From contig NZ_JACIXG010000010.1 of NCBI RefSeq assembly GCF_014360585.1, positions 16,687 through 80,686 on the forward strand: a stretch of DNA of 64,000 nt, given 5' to 3'. The position numbers and the translations under genes were made by a program. The notes beneath the pieces were generated by a model, which was not told the DNA's origin, made no database searches, and saw only the letters and a program-made list of their open reading frames with translations. Source of the DNA: Nocardioides sp. (GTDB lineage: Bacteria > Actinomycetota > Actinomycetes > Propionibacteriales > Nocardioidaceae). Positions 43,081 through 51,240 of the stretch are shown here, piece after piece. Numbering within the stretch: position 1 is the stretch's first letter; every line of letters begins with the position of its first letter.

Positions 43081-43989
43081 ATGTCACGCTTCCAGGGGGA
43101 TGCCGGGCTGACCGTCCGGATGACCACGGTGATGTTCCTGCTCGGCGCGCTCTTCGTCGGGCTCGTCGTGGCGCTGATGTTCGTGATGCCGGCACAGTGG
43201 GCGCCGATCATCGGCATCGTCGGTCTCGGCATCGCCTGGTGGCAGTGGTACTCCTCCGACACCCTCGCGATGCGCGCCATGGGCGCGCGCGAGGTGTCGG
43301 TCCAGGAGGCGCCCGAGCTGCACGCGATGATCGACCGGCTGTGCACCCTGGCCGACATGCCGAAGCCGCGGGTCGGGATCGCCCACACCGACATGCCCAA
43401 CGCCTTCGCCACCGGCCGCTCGCCCAAGCGGTCCGCCGTCGTGGTGACCACCGGCATCATGCAGCGGCTGAGCGCCGAGGAGCTGGAGGGCGTGCTCGCC
43501 CATGAGCTCTCTCATGTCGCCCACCGCGACGTGCTCGTGATGACGGTCGCCTCCTCGGCCGGCATCGTGGCCGGGATGCTGAGCCGGGGCTCCCAGTACG
43601 GCGCGTACGCAGGCGGCGGCCGCCGCGACGGCAACAACGGTCTCCCGGTGTGGCTGGTGGTGCTGCTGGTCTCCCTGGCGGTCTACGCCGTGTCCTGGGT
43701 GCTGCTGCGGATGCTGTCGCGCTACCGCGAGCTGGCCGCCGACCGTGCCGGCGCGCACCTGACCATGAAGCCGGGCGCGCTGGCCAGCGCGCTGCAGAAG
43801 ATCACCGGCGAGATCTCCGCGATCCCGAGCCGGGACCTCCGGTCCTCGCAGGCGATGAACGCGTTCTTCATCGCGCCGGCGATCAGCGGTCAGTCGCTGC
43901 GTACGCTGACCTCGACGCACCCCTCGCTGGAGCAGCGCCTCGAGCAGCTCGCCCAGATCGAGGCCGAGCTCGGCCGTCCGACGCAGTGA
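43081..43989 (+). CDS. htpX: HtpX-like membrane zinc protease (M48)
   Basis: 302 aa. Two N-terminal helices (~15-55), then zinc motif HELSH at 141-145, two further helices (~150-200), and the downstream Glu in RYRELAADRAGAHLT. Membrane quality control of misfolded proteins. Sits within the psp operon, 10 bp after pspAA, and is followed by pspAB, an arrangement that ties it to envelope stress. Confidence 0.92.
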   Translation: MSRFQGDAGLTVRMTTVMFLLGALFVGLVVALMFVMPAQWAPIIGIVGLGIAWWQWYSSDTLAMRAMGAREVSVQEAPELHAMIDRLCTLADMPKPRVGIAHTDMPNAFATGRSPKRSAVVVTTGIMQRLSAEELEGVLAHELSHVAHRDVLVMTVASSAGIVAGMLSRGSQYGAYAGGGRRDGNNGLPVWLVVLLVSLAVYAVSWVLLRMLSRYRELAADRAGAHLTMKPGALASALQKITGEISAIPSRDLRSSQAMNAFFIAPAISGQSLRTLTSTHPSLEQRLEQLAQIEAELGRPTQ

Positions 43990-43994
43990 CGACG

Positions 43995-44000
43995 TAAGGT
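43995..44000 (+). promoter_or_regulatory. -10-like box before pspAB
   Basis: TAAGGT followed by 6 nt and GTG 44007; an internal promoter is possible. Confidence 0.4.
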
Positions 44001-44006
44001 CGCCCT

Positions 44007-44594
44007 GTGGGTTTCTGGGATGTCATCACGGGTCGTACGCGACCGAAGCAGGCCAACCTCGACGCACTGTTCGCGGTGCCGACGGCCGCACTCACCATGC
44101 AGACCTCGCTCGGGCTGGTCCCGACCGGGGACGGGGCGGTCTGCTACCGCGCCGCCGCAGGGGCAGGGTTCGCCGGCACGCAGGACGACGTCGTCGAGCT
44201 GCTCGGTGCCTCCGAGGCTGCGCCGAAGGTGTCCACGAGCGTCGACGAGTTCGGCTTCACCTGGCTCAGCGTCGACCACGAGCCCTTGGACCCGGCCAAT
44301 CCCGACATCACCGGCCTGGTCACCGATCTCCACGCGGTCAACACCACGTTGGAGATGAACGGCTTCGGGCCGGGGCTGCTGTGCTCGCTGATCGGCTTCG
44401 AGGGCGCGGACGGCCGCAGCGTGGGCCTCATCTACCTCTACAAGCAGGGCACCTTCTACCCCTTCGTCCCGACCGGTCCGCAGCAGCGCGACAACCTGCT
44501 CGAGATCAACGTCCGCACCGCGATCGAAGGCGATCTTCCGGTCGAGAAGGACCTCTCTCGCTGGCTCGCGGTCTGGGGCGCGCCCGGCCTCTGA
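44007..44594 (+). CDS. pspAB: PspA-associated protein PspAB
   Basis: 195 aa, soluble. Begins MGFWDVITGRTRPKQANLDALF and contains TLEMNGFGPGLLCSLIGFEG and KQGTFYPFVPTGPQQRDN, the PspAB family pattern. Last gene of the pspA-pspAA-htpX-pspAB set. GTG 44007 has a -10-like box 6 nt upstream and may also be expressed alone. Biochemical role unknown. Confidence 0.85.
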   Translation: MGFWDVITGRTRPKQANLDALFAVPTAALTMQTSLGLVPTGDGAVCYRAAAGAGFAGTQDDVVELLGASEAAPKVSTSVDEFGFTWLSVDHEPLDPANPDITGLVTDLHAVNTTLEMNGFGPGLLCSLIGFEGADGRSVGLIYLYKQGTFYPFVPTGPQQRDNLLEINVRTAIEGDLPVEKDLSRWLAVWGAPGL

Positions 44595-44637
44595 GCGCGA
44601 CCTGATCCGGCCTGATCCGGCCGGCGCTGGGCAGATC

Positions 44638-44680
44638 GTTGCTGACTCCTTCGACACGCCTCAGCGGCTTCACAAGCAAC
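44638..44680. repeat. Decayed copy of the TTCGACACGC inverted-repeat family
   Basis: GTTGCT (44638-44643) pairs with AGCAAC (44675-44680); the interior TTCGACACGCCTCAGCGGCTTC resembles one arm of the 25705-25832 repeat. Two tandem CCTGATCCGG copies lie just upstream (44601-44620). Confidence 0.45.
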
Positions 44681-44708
44681 ACACAGCAAACAGCCGCATG
44701 ATGGAGTC

Positions 44709-45434
44709 ATGACTGCTGGAGCACAGGACCTGACCCGTCCCGACGGGTCGCCGCTGCGGGTGCTCGTCGTCGACGACGAGGTGAACATCGCCGAGCTGAT
44801 CGCGATGGCGCTGCGGTTCGAGGGCTGGGAGGTCACCATGGCCCACTCCGGCTCCAAGGCGGTCAGCGCCGCGAAGGAGACCTCGCCCGACGCGATCGTG
44901 CTCGACTGGATGCTGCCCGACTTCGACGGGCTCGAGGTCCTGCGTCGCGTACGCAGCACCCGCCCGGTCGTACCCGTCCTGTTCCTCACCGCCAAGGACG
45001 CGGTCGAGGACCGGGTCGCCGGGCTGACCGCGGGCGGTGACGACTACGTGACCAAGCCGTTCTCTCTCGAAGAGCTCGTCGCGCGGCTGCGCGGCCTGAT
45101 GCGCCGGGCCGGGGCGACCCGGGTCGAGGAGCACTCGGTGCTCCGCGTCGGCGACCTCACGATGGACGAGGACTCCCGGGAGGTGCACCGCGCGGGGGAG
45201 GAGGTCACGCTCACCGCGACCGAGTTCGAGCTGCTCCGCTACCTGATGCGCAACCCGCGCCGGGTGCTCTCGAAGGCACAGATCCTCGACCGCGTCTGGT
45301 CCTACGACTTCGGTGGTCAGGCCAACGTCGTCGAGCTCTACATCTCCTACCTGCGCAAGAAGATCGATGCCGGCCGCAAGCCGATGATCCACACGATGCG
45401 CGGCGCGGGCTACGTGCTGAAGGCGACTGAGTGA
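44709..45434 (+). CDS. OmpR-family response regulator
   Basis: 241 aa. Receiver with VVDDE, Asp66 (VLDWMLP) and Lys116 (TKPFS); winged-helix DNA-binding end (TEFELLRYLMRNPRRVLSK to MRGAGYVLKA). ATG 44709 follows CATGAT by 6 nt. Its stop overlaps the kinase start (GTGA). The DFGGQANVVELYISYLRKKID segment resembles actinobacterial TcrA/TrcR-like regulators; assignment to a named system is not safe. Confidence 0.92.
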   Translation: MTAGAQDLTRPDGSPLRVLVVDDEVNIAELIAMALRFEGWEVTMAHSGSKAVSAAKETSPDAIVLDWMLPDFDGLEVLRRVRSTRPVVPVLFLTAKDAVEDRVAGLTAGGDDYVTKPFSLEELVARLRGLMRRAGATRVEEHSVLRVGDLTMDEDSREVHRAGEEVTLTATEFELLRYLMRNPRRVLSKAQILDRVWSYDFGGQANVVELYISYLRKKIDAGRKPMIHTMRGAGYVLKATE

Positions 45435-46873
45435 ACGAGCGCCAGCGCGTGACCAGCCGGCTGAGGCGACTCCTCGCGCCGCTCACCTCACGGCTGGTCA
45501 TCACCGCGGTCTCCCTGGTGCTGGTCGTCTCGCTGCTGATCGCCACCGTCGCCACCATCGCGTTGCGCGAGACCCTGCTGGACCGCCTCGACCGAGACGT
45601 ACGCGACATGGCTCGGGGTGTGGCCGGGACGAGCCCGGGGGTTCGGTTCAACCTGGCCCCGAACTCGGTCTTTGCGGAGTTCCCCGAGAACGGTCGGGCC
45701 AGAGGCACGCTCGGCGACTTCGACCCGGACGAGGTGGAGACGCTCACCACGGCCGATCTCGGTGCGCTGCGGGAGGTGCGCGTCGACGCTCGTGCGCACG
45801 ACGTCGAGCTGCCCGATCACGGCACCTACCGGGTGATCGCCCAGGCCGTCTTCAACACGAGCACCGGCCAGACGGTGGTCGTCGTCACCGGCCACTCCAC
45901 AGGTGAGGTCGAGAAGACCATCGGGAGCCTGATCTTCTGGGAGGCCCTGCTGACCCTGCTCGGCGTCCTGGCCGCCGCAGGTGTGGGCTATGTCGTCGTA
46001 CGCCGCCAGCTCAGCCCGTTGCGGGAGGTCGCCGCCACCGCGCATGCTGTCGCCGGCCTCCCGATGTCCTCCGGCGAGGTCTCGGTGACCGAACGGGTCC
46101 CCGAGCGGCTCACCGACGAGGACACCGAGGTCGGCCAGGTCGGTGCCGCGCTCAACTCGCTGCTCGACCACGTCGAGATCTCCCTGGCCGAGCGTCACCG
46201 CAGCGAGCAGCAGGTACGCCAGTTCGTCGCGGACGCCTCCCACGAGCTGCGTACGCCGCTGACCACCATCCGTGGCTACACCGAGCTGGCCCAGCAGCGG
46301 CCCGAAGCGGTCCCGATGGCGCTCGGCAAGGTGGAGGAGGAGTCGCTGCGGATGACCACGCTGGTAGAGGATCTGCTCCTGCTCGCCCGCCTCGACCAGG
46401 GCCGCCCGCTCGCCCGCGAGTCGGTCGACCTGACCCGGCTGCTCCTCGAAGCCATCGACGACGCCCGGGTCGTCGCCCCGTCGCACACCTGGCGGCTCGA
46501 GCTGCCGGCCGACACCGACGCCGACTCCGATGCCGCCGAGGTGATCGTCACCGGCGACGACCAGCGACTCCACCAGGTGATCAGCAACCTGCTCACCAAC
46601 GAGCGCCGGCACACGCCAGCCGGCACCACGGTCACCGTCCGCGTACGGCCTGACGGTTTCGACGTCCACGACGACGGGCCGGGCTTCCCGCCGGACCTCG
46701 TCCCACGCGCCTTCGAGCGCTTCACCCGGGCCGACGAGGCCCGTCAGCGCGACGGCGGTGCCGGCCTCGGGCTGGCCCTGGTCCACGCCATCGTCACCGC
46801 CCACGGCGGCGCAGTGAAGCTGACCAGCGTCCCCGGCGACACCACGATCGCCGTACGCCTCCCCGCCGGCTGA
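45431..46873 (+). CDS. Sensor histidine kinase
   Basis: 480 aa. Helix ~20-44, an extracytoplasmic sensor of ~120 residues, second helix ~168-190, HAMP, HisKA with His271 (DASHELRTPLTTIRGY), HATPase_c with NLLTNERRHTP, DDGPGFP and GAGLGLALV. Cognate to the overlapping response regulator. The N-box has NERRH rather than the usual NAxxH/Y, which may still be functional. Confidence 0.92.
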   Translation: MNERQRVTSRLRRLLAPLTSRLVITAVSLVLVVSLLIATVATIALRETLLDRLDRDVRDMARGVAGTSPGVRFNLAPNSVFAEFPENGRARGTLGDFDPDEVETLTTADLGALREVRVDARAHDVELPDHGTYRVIAQAVFNTSTGQTVVVVTGHSTGEVEKTIGSLIFWEALLTLLGVLAAAGVGYVVVRRQLSPLREVAATAHAVAGLPMSSGEVSVTERVPERLTDEDTEVGQVGAALNSLLDHVEISLAERHRSEQQVRQFVADASHELRTPLTTIRGYTELAQQRPEAVPMALGKVEEESLRMTTLVEDLLLLARLDQGRPLARESVDLTRLLLEAIDDARVVAPSHTWRLELPADTDADSDAAEVIVTGDDQRLHQVISNLLTNERRHTPAGTTVTVRVRPDGFDVHDDGPGFPPDLVPRAFERFTRADEARQRDGGAGLGLALVHAIVTAHGGAVKLTSVPGDTTIAVRLPAG

Positions 46874-46902
46874 CCTCAGCAGTGACGCCTCGGCAGGGGC
46901 TG

Positions 46903-48102
46903 TCAGTCGTCCTGGGCCGTGCCTGTTGAGCTCAGCCCCGGGAGGTCGAGCATGCGCTGGAGGGCGAGCTTGGCGTAGTGCGCGGTGTCGGCGTCGACCT
47001 CGATGCGGTTGACGACCTGGCCGTCGACGAGGGACTCCAGGGCCCAGACGAGGTGGGGCAGGTCGATGCGGTTCATCGTCGAGCAGTAGCAGACGGTGCG
47101 GTCGAGGAAGGCGATCCGCTTGTCGGGGTGGGCGGCGGCGAGCCGCTTGACCAGGTTGAGCTCGGTGCCGATCGCCCAGGCTGACCCAGCGGGAGCTGCC
47201 TCGATGGTCGAGATGATGAACTCGGTCGAGCCCACCAGGTCGGCCTTGAGGACGACCTCGTGCTTGCACTCGGGGTGGACCAGGATCTGCACGCCCGGGA
47301 TCTCGGCCCGCAGCTCGTCGATGGTGTCGGGGGAGAAGCGGCCGTGGACCGAGCAGTGGCCCTTCCACAGGATCACCTTCGCCGCCCGGAGCTCCTCGGC
47401 GCTCACGCCGCCGCCGGGCTGGAGCGGGTCCCAGACGATGCAGTCGTCCAGCGACAGGCCGAGCTTCAGGACCGCGGTGTTGCGGCCGAGGTGCTGGTCG
47501 GGGAAGAAGAGGACCTTGGCGCCACCTTCTGAACCAGCCTTCTGGTCGAACGCCCACTCCAGCACGGCCTGCGCGTTGGAGGAGGTGCACACGACTCCGT
47601 CGTGGCGTCCGCAGAACGCCTTGATGTCGGCGGAGGAGTTCATGTACGTCACCGGCACGACCTGCTCGGCGACGCCCGCCTCGGTGAGCGCCTCCCAGGC
47701 CTTCTCGACCTGGCCCAGCCGCGCCATGTCGGCCATCGAGCACCCGGCCGCGAGGTCGGGGAGGATGACCGCCTGCGAAGGCGAGGTGAGGATGTCGGCC
47801 GACTCGGCCATGAAGTGCACGCCGCAGAAGACGATGTACTCCGCGTCCGGCCGCGCGGCCGCGTCGCGGGCGAGCTTGAAGGAGTCGCCCATCACGTCAG
47901 CGAACTGGACGACCTCGTCGCGCTGGTAGTGGTGTCCGAGGACGAACACCCTTTCGCCCAGCTTCTCCTTGGCGGCGAGAGCGCGCGCGACCAGTTCGGG
48001 GTCGGAGGCGGCCGGCAGGTCGCCGGGACACTCGACGCCACGCTCGGAGTTCAGGTCGGTGCCGCGCCCGAGGGGGAGCAGCGGGAGGTCGACAGTCGTC
48101 AT
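46903..48102 (-). CDS. nadA: Quinolinate synthase A
   Basis: 399 aa. [4Fe-4S] enzyme condensing iminoaspartate with dihydroxyacetone phosphate, first committed step of de novo NAD synthesis. Landmarks are VLGHHYQRDEVVQFADVMGDS, the Cys in VFCGVHFMAES, PDLAAGCSMAD, HPECKHEVVLKAD and RTVCYCSTMNRID. ATG 48102 follows TATTAT by 7 nt. nadB and nadC are not adjacent. Convergent with the kinase gene. Confidence 0.96.
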   Translation of the reverse strand: MTTVDLPLLPLGRGTDLNSERGVECPGDLPAASDPELVARALAAKEKLGERVFVLGHHYQRDEVVQFADVMGDSFKLARDAAARPDAEYIVFCGVHFMAESADILTSPSQAVILPDLAAGCSMADMARLGQVEKAWEALTEAGVAEQVVPVTYMNSSADIKAFCGRHDGVVCTSSNAQAVLEWAFDQKAGSEGGAKVLFFPDQHLGRNTAVLKLGLSLDDCIVWDPLQPGGGVSAEELRAAKVILWKGHCSVHGRFSPDTIDELRAEIPGVQILVHPECKHEVVLKADLVGSTEFIISTIEAAPAGSAWAIGTELNLVKRLAAAHPDKRIAFLDRTVCYCSTMNRIDLPHLVWALESLVDGQVVNRIEVDADTAHYAKLALQRMLDLPGLSSTGTAQDD

Positions 48103-48109
48103 GATGACG

Positions 48110-48115
48110 ATAATA
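48110..48115 (-). promoter_or_regulatory. -10 box of nadA (leaderless-type)
   Basis: TATTAT on the minus strand, 7 nt before ATG 48102; the best -10 match in the window. Confidence 0.6.
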
Positions 48116-48165
48116 CATGTCGTGGGCTAGATGCTCCGGTGGCGTAGGTCACATGGTGGTCGCCC

Positions 48166-49215
48166 TCAGGCGCGCAGAGGACGGACGGCCTCCCAGGCGG
48201 GGTCGGTGTCGACCCGGGTGACGACATCGCCGTGGGTCCAGTCGCCGACCGTCTCCTCCAGCCGCTGCGGGGCCGAGGTGGTCGGGTCGATGTAGGCGTG
48301 CAGGAGACGTACGCCGTTGGTGGTCTCGTGGGCGACGACGCGGCCGTCGGGCCCGAGGGTGGAGGCGAGACGGTCCTCGAGCCGGCCGAGGTCGCGCAGG
48401 GCATCGGCCGAGGGGAGCCCGCGCTCGGCGAAACCGACGTAAGGGATCATCACGCCGACGTGGTGGGTCAGGTTGGGGGCGAGGACCGGGTGCAGGGGGA
48501 CGACCGCGCTCGCCTCCACCGGACCCTGCGGGCTCTCCCCGCGGAGCAGCACCCAGGCCGGGTTGCCGTCGGGGTCGACGTACTCCTTGCGGAGGTTGCG
48601 TACGGCGGTGCGCAGCCCGTCGAGGCCGAAGCCGTTGCGGGGGCGGGCCGTGGCCGTCTCGACCTCGCCTATCCACAGCTCGGTGCTGGACTCGCCCAGG
48701 GTGGTGTCGAGGGCGTGGAAGGCGACCTGCAGGCGGGCGTCGTCGGTGAGCTCCGGGAAAGCCGGGTGGAAGAGCGTGATGTCGAAGTGGGCGCCGTTCT
48801 GCCGGCCGCTCACCAGCACGTCGGCCAGCCGGATCTCGGCTCCACCGGAGGTGGTGAGCACCGCCTGGACCGGATCTTCGACCGGCGGCCGCTGGTCGCT
48901 GAACTCCCAGGGCGAGACGCCGTCGGGCTCGGGGGCGGCGAGCAGCCAGCGGCGAGCCAGCGCGCGGTGGTCCGGGTCGCCGCCGGCAGAGACGACCAGC
49001 AGGCGCCCGCCCAGCGGACCGGGGCCGACCTCCCAGCTCAGACCCGTCTCGATCGCGTCGACCCGTCTGGCCAGCAGGTGGACCAGAGCGCCCTGGTCGT
49101 CGGCATCGAGCGCGGCACCACAGGCGAGCGCGCCCTTCTGTGCCCACCAGGTCCAGAAGTCACGGATCCGTCTGGTCTCTGCGTCGCTGGCCGTGGGCCG
49201 CCGGAAGAACCGCAC
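48166..49215 (-). CDS. DUF695-like protein of unknown function
   Basis: 349 aa, soluble. The C-terminal part (VVAHETTNGVRLLHAYID, PQRLEETVGDW) resembles DUF695 domains; the middle contains FHALDTTLGESSTELWIGEVE. No catalytic motif. GTG 49215 lies 6 nt after TAAGGT (minus strand 49227-49222), supporting this start. Same strand as nadA but separately promoted. Confidence 0.7.
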   Translation of the reverse strand: MRFFRRPTASDAETRRIRDFWTWWAQKGALACGAALDADDQGALVHLLARRVDAIETGLSWEVGPGPLGGRLLVVSAGGDPDHRALARRWLLAAPEPDGVSPWEFSDQRPPVEDPVQAVLTTSGGAEIRLADVLVSGRQNGAHFDITLFHPAFPELTDDARLQVAFHALDTTLGESSTELWIGEVETATARPRNGFGLDGLRTAVRNLRKEYVDPDGNPAWVLLRGESPQGPVEASAVVPLHPVLAPNLTHHVGVMIPYVGFAERGLPSADALRDLGRLEDRLASTLGPDGRVVAHETTNGVRLLHAYIDPTTSAPQRLEETVGDWTHGDVVTRVDTDPAWEAVRPLRA

Positions 49216-49221
49216 GAAACG

Positions 49222-49227
49222 ACCTTA
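49222..49227 (-). promoter_or_regulatory. -10 box of the DUF695-like gene
   Basis: TAAGGT on the minus strand, 6 nt before GTG 49215. Confidence 0.5.
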
Positions 49228-49296
49228 ACCCGCCGCATCCGCAATGGTTGTGGCTTTGGGCGGACGGTGGGACGCGGGGACCTTTCGGCGCGCGGG

Positions 49297-49302
49297 TAGG
49301 TT
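49297..49302 (+). promoter_or_regulatory. -10 box of the glycerate kinase gene
   Basis: TAGGTT followed by 6 nt and ATG 49309. Confidence 0.5.
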
Positions 49303-49308
49303 TCGGCC

Positions 49309-50394
49309 ATGCGAGTCCTGATCGCCCCCGACAAGTACGCAGGCACGCTCTCTGCCTCCCAGGCGGCTGCCGCGATCGCGGAGGGCTGGCGGCGTACGGC
49401 ACCTCGCGACGAGTTGTCGCTGGTGCCGATGGCGGACGGCGGACCGGGGTTCCTCGCGCTGCTGCACGAGTCCCTCGGTGGCGACCTCCACGAGCTCGAG
49501 GTCAGCGGACCGCACGGCGAGCCGGTGGCCGCTCAGGTCCTGGTCGATGGCAAGACCGCCTATGTCGAGTCAGCCCAGGCAGCCGGCCTGCACCTGACCG
49601 ACGGGAAGGGCGCCGAGCACGCGACCTCGTACGGAGTGGGGCAGCTGATCCTCGCCGCTCGCGACGCCAGAGCGAGCAAGGTCGTGGTCGGCCTCGGCGG
49701 CTCGGGCACGAGCGACGGGGGAGCGGGCCTGCTCGCTGTGCTGGGTGCCACCGCGGACCGGCCGCTCGACGCCGGTCTGATCGGGCTCGAGGGCGTCACC
49801 GAGGTGACACTGCCCGAGCCGCTCGGTCTCGAGATCGTGATCGCCAGCGACGTCGACAACCCGCTGACCGGCCTCTTCGGTGCGGTCAAGGTCTACGGGA
49901 AGCAGAAGGGCCTGGCCGAGGAGGTCATGCCCCGCTGGGACGGTGCGCTCCAGGACCTGGCAGCCGCCACCTCGCGCAAGATCGCGACCGAGAAGGGTGC
50001 CGGAGCGGCCGGTGGCATGGGATTCGCGCTGCTGCTCCTCGGCGGCAAGCGACGCCCGGGGTTCGAGGTCGTCGCCGACCTGCTCGGGCTGCCCGAGCTG
50101 GCCTCCTGGGCCGACCTGGTGATCACCGGCGAGGGGTCCTTCGACCCGCAGAGCACCGCCGGCAAGGTCCCGGTCGGGGTGGCGCGCCTGGCCGAGCAGT
50201 CCCTGCGGCCCTGCATCGTGCTGGCCGGGAAGGCCAGCATGAGCGGACGGGAGCTGCGGACGCTCGGCATCGACGCCGCCTACTCCCTCGTCGACAGCGT
50301 CGGCGAGGAGCGGGCGCTCGCCGAGGCGTACGACTCCCTCGCCCAGGTCGCCGCCCGGGTGGCCCGGACGTGGTCCGCCGACCATCGGGAATAA
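49309..50394 (+). CDS. Glycerate kinase (GlxK family)
   Basis: 361 aa. Opens IAPDKYAGTLSASQAA and PMADGGPGFL, with the glycine-rich GLGGSGTSDGGAG and ITGEGSFDPQSTAGKVPVGVA. These are the glycerate 2-kinase/GlxK family blocks. Phosphorylates D-glycerate into central metabolism. The order glycerate kinase, HesB-type protein, adenosine kinase, ctaC agrees with mycobacteria (Rv2205c to Rv2200c). Confidence 0.92.
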   Translation: MRVLIAPDKYAGTLSASQAAAAIAEGWRRTAPRDELSLVPMADGGPGFLALLHESLGGDLHELEVSGPHGEPVAAQVLVDGKTAYVESAQAAGLHLTDGKGAEHATSYGVGQLILAARDARASKVVVGLGGSGTSDGGAGLLAVLGATADRPLDAGLIGLEGVTEVTLPEPLGLEIVIASDVDNPLTGLFGAVKVYGKQKGLAEEVMPRWDGALQDLAAATSRKIATEKGAGAAGGMGFALLLLGGKRRPGFEVVADLLGLPELASWADLVITGEGSFDPQSTAGKVPVGVARLAEQSLRPCIVLAGKASMSGRELRTLGIDAAYSLVDSVGEERALAEAYDSLAQVAARVARTWSADHRE

Positions 50395-50459
50395 CCGAGG
50401 ATGTGCGACGATTGAGCCTTAAGACACAACCCGCACCCACGCACAGGGAGCCCAGCTAC

Positions 50460-50813
50460 ATGACCGAGCAGACGACCGAACGCCGCGCCGACTCCATCAA
50501 CCTGAGCGACGTCGCCGCCGCGAAGGTGAAGAGCCTCCTGGAGCAGGAAGGCCGCGACGACCTGAGCCTGCGCATCTCCGTGCAGCCTGGTGGCTGCTCC
50601 GGCCTGCGCTACCAGCTCTTCTTCGACGAGCGCACCCTCGACGGTGACGAGATCACCGACTTCGACGGCGTGTCCGTCGTCGTCGACCGGATGAGCGTTC
50701 CCTACCTCAACGGCGCCATGATCGACTTCGTGGACAGCATCGAGAAGCAGGGGTTCACCATCGACAACCCCAACGCCACGGGTTCATGCGCCTGCGGAGA
50801 TTCCTTCCACTGA
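50460..50813 (+). CDS. erpA: A-type iron-sulfur carrier/insertion protein (HesB/ErpA family)
   Basis: 117 aa. The three cluster-binding cysteines are present: Cys46 (GGCSGLRY) and Cys110/Cys112 (GSCACGDSF). Delivers Fe-S clusters to target enzymes, possibly including IspG and NadA of this window. ATG 50460 has AGGGAG upstream. The frame open to 49140 is antisense or shadow. A strong terminator follows. The ErpA name is by family; the exact IscA-type subgroup is not certain. Confidence 0.9.
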   Translation: MTEQTTERRADSINLSDVAAAKVKSLLEQEGRDDLSLRISVQPGGCSGLRYQLFFDERTLDGDEITDFDGVSVVVDRMSVPYLNGAMIDFVDSIEKQGFTIDNPNATGSCACGDSFH

Positions 50814-50834
50814 GCCGAACCTGGTCCAGCACGT

Positions 50835-50867
50835 CAGCAGCCCCTGCCGCGTAGGCAGGGGCTGCTG
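50835..50867 (+). terminator. Terminator after the Fe-S carrier gene
   Basis: Perfect 14-bp stem (50835-50848 with 50854-50867), 5-nt loop GCGTA, then TGCATTTGTGG. A second hairpin (GGCCTCCT/AGGAGGCC, ~50878-50899) serves the convergent minus-strand gene. Confidence 0.75.
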
Positions 50868-50906
50868 TGCATTTGTGGCCTCCTCGGTACAGGAGGCCGA
50901 GACCGA

Positions 50907-51122
50907 TCAGGTCAGGGCGAGGTCGTCGGCGACGTGCTCGCACGCCGCGAGCATGGCGGTGTCGCCCGGCTCGCGAGCCTGCATCCGGACCGTCGGCGCC
51001 GGGCGATCGGCCGCACGCACTCTCGGCGCAGGCAGGCGCAGCGCGCTGTCGGCGGCGGCGCAGTCGGAGCAGAGCTGCGCCGGGCTGTCGAGGTCGTCGT
51101 ACGGAACGCGCATGTCTGTCAT
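50907..51122 (-). CDS. Small CxxC protein of unknown function
   Basis: 71 aa: MTDMRVPYDDLDSPAQLCSDCAAADSAL and onward, with one CxxC pair and an Arg/Pro-rich middle. ATG 51122 is preceded by TACCGT exactly 7 nt upstream, the leaderless layout used by neighbours, which is the main reason to call it a gene. It occupies a position similar to a small gene (Rv2203 region) between the HesB-type gene and adoK in mycobacteria, but I do not claim homology. Confidence 0.55.
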   Translation of the reverse strand: MTDMRVPYDDLDSPAQLCSDCAAADSALRLPAPRVRAADRPAPTVRMQAREPGDTAMLAACEHVADDLALT

Positions 51123-51129
51123 ACAAACG

Positions 51130-51135
51130 ACGGTA
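51130..51135 (-). promoter_or_regulatory. -10 box of the small CxxC gene
   Basis: TACCGT on the minus strand, 7 nt before ATG 51122. Confidence 0.45.
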
Positions 51136-51227
51136 AGCACTACCAACCGGTAGCAGAAGGCCGACTCAGCGGTAATATTCATCTCCCGTCCACGGCCGGG
51201 TCTTAACGTCGTCCGAGGTCTCGCCGG

Positions 51228-51233
51228 TAGGGT
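51228..51233 (+). promoter_or_regulatory. -10 box of adoK (leaderless-type)
   Basis: TAGGGT followed by 7 nt and ATG 51241. Confidence 0.55.
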
Positions 51234-51240
51234 TCCGCGC

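Noticed and set aside
49140..50813. 557-aa frame ending in the Fe-S carrier
   Set aside because: Only the last 117 codons are real; the rest is an alternative frame of the glycerate kinase gene.
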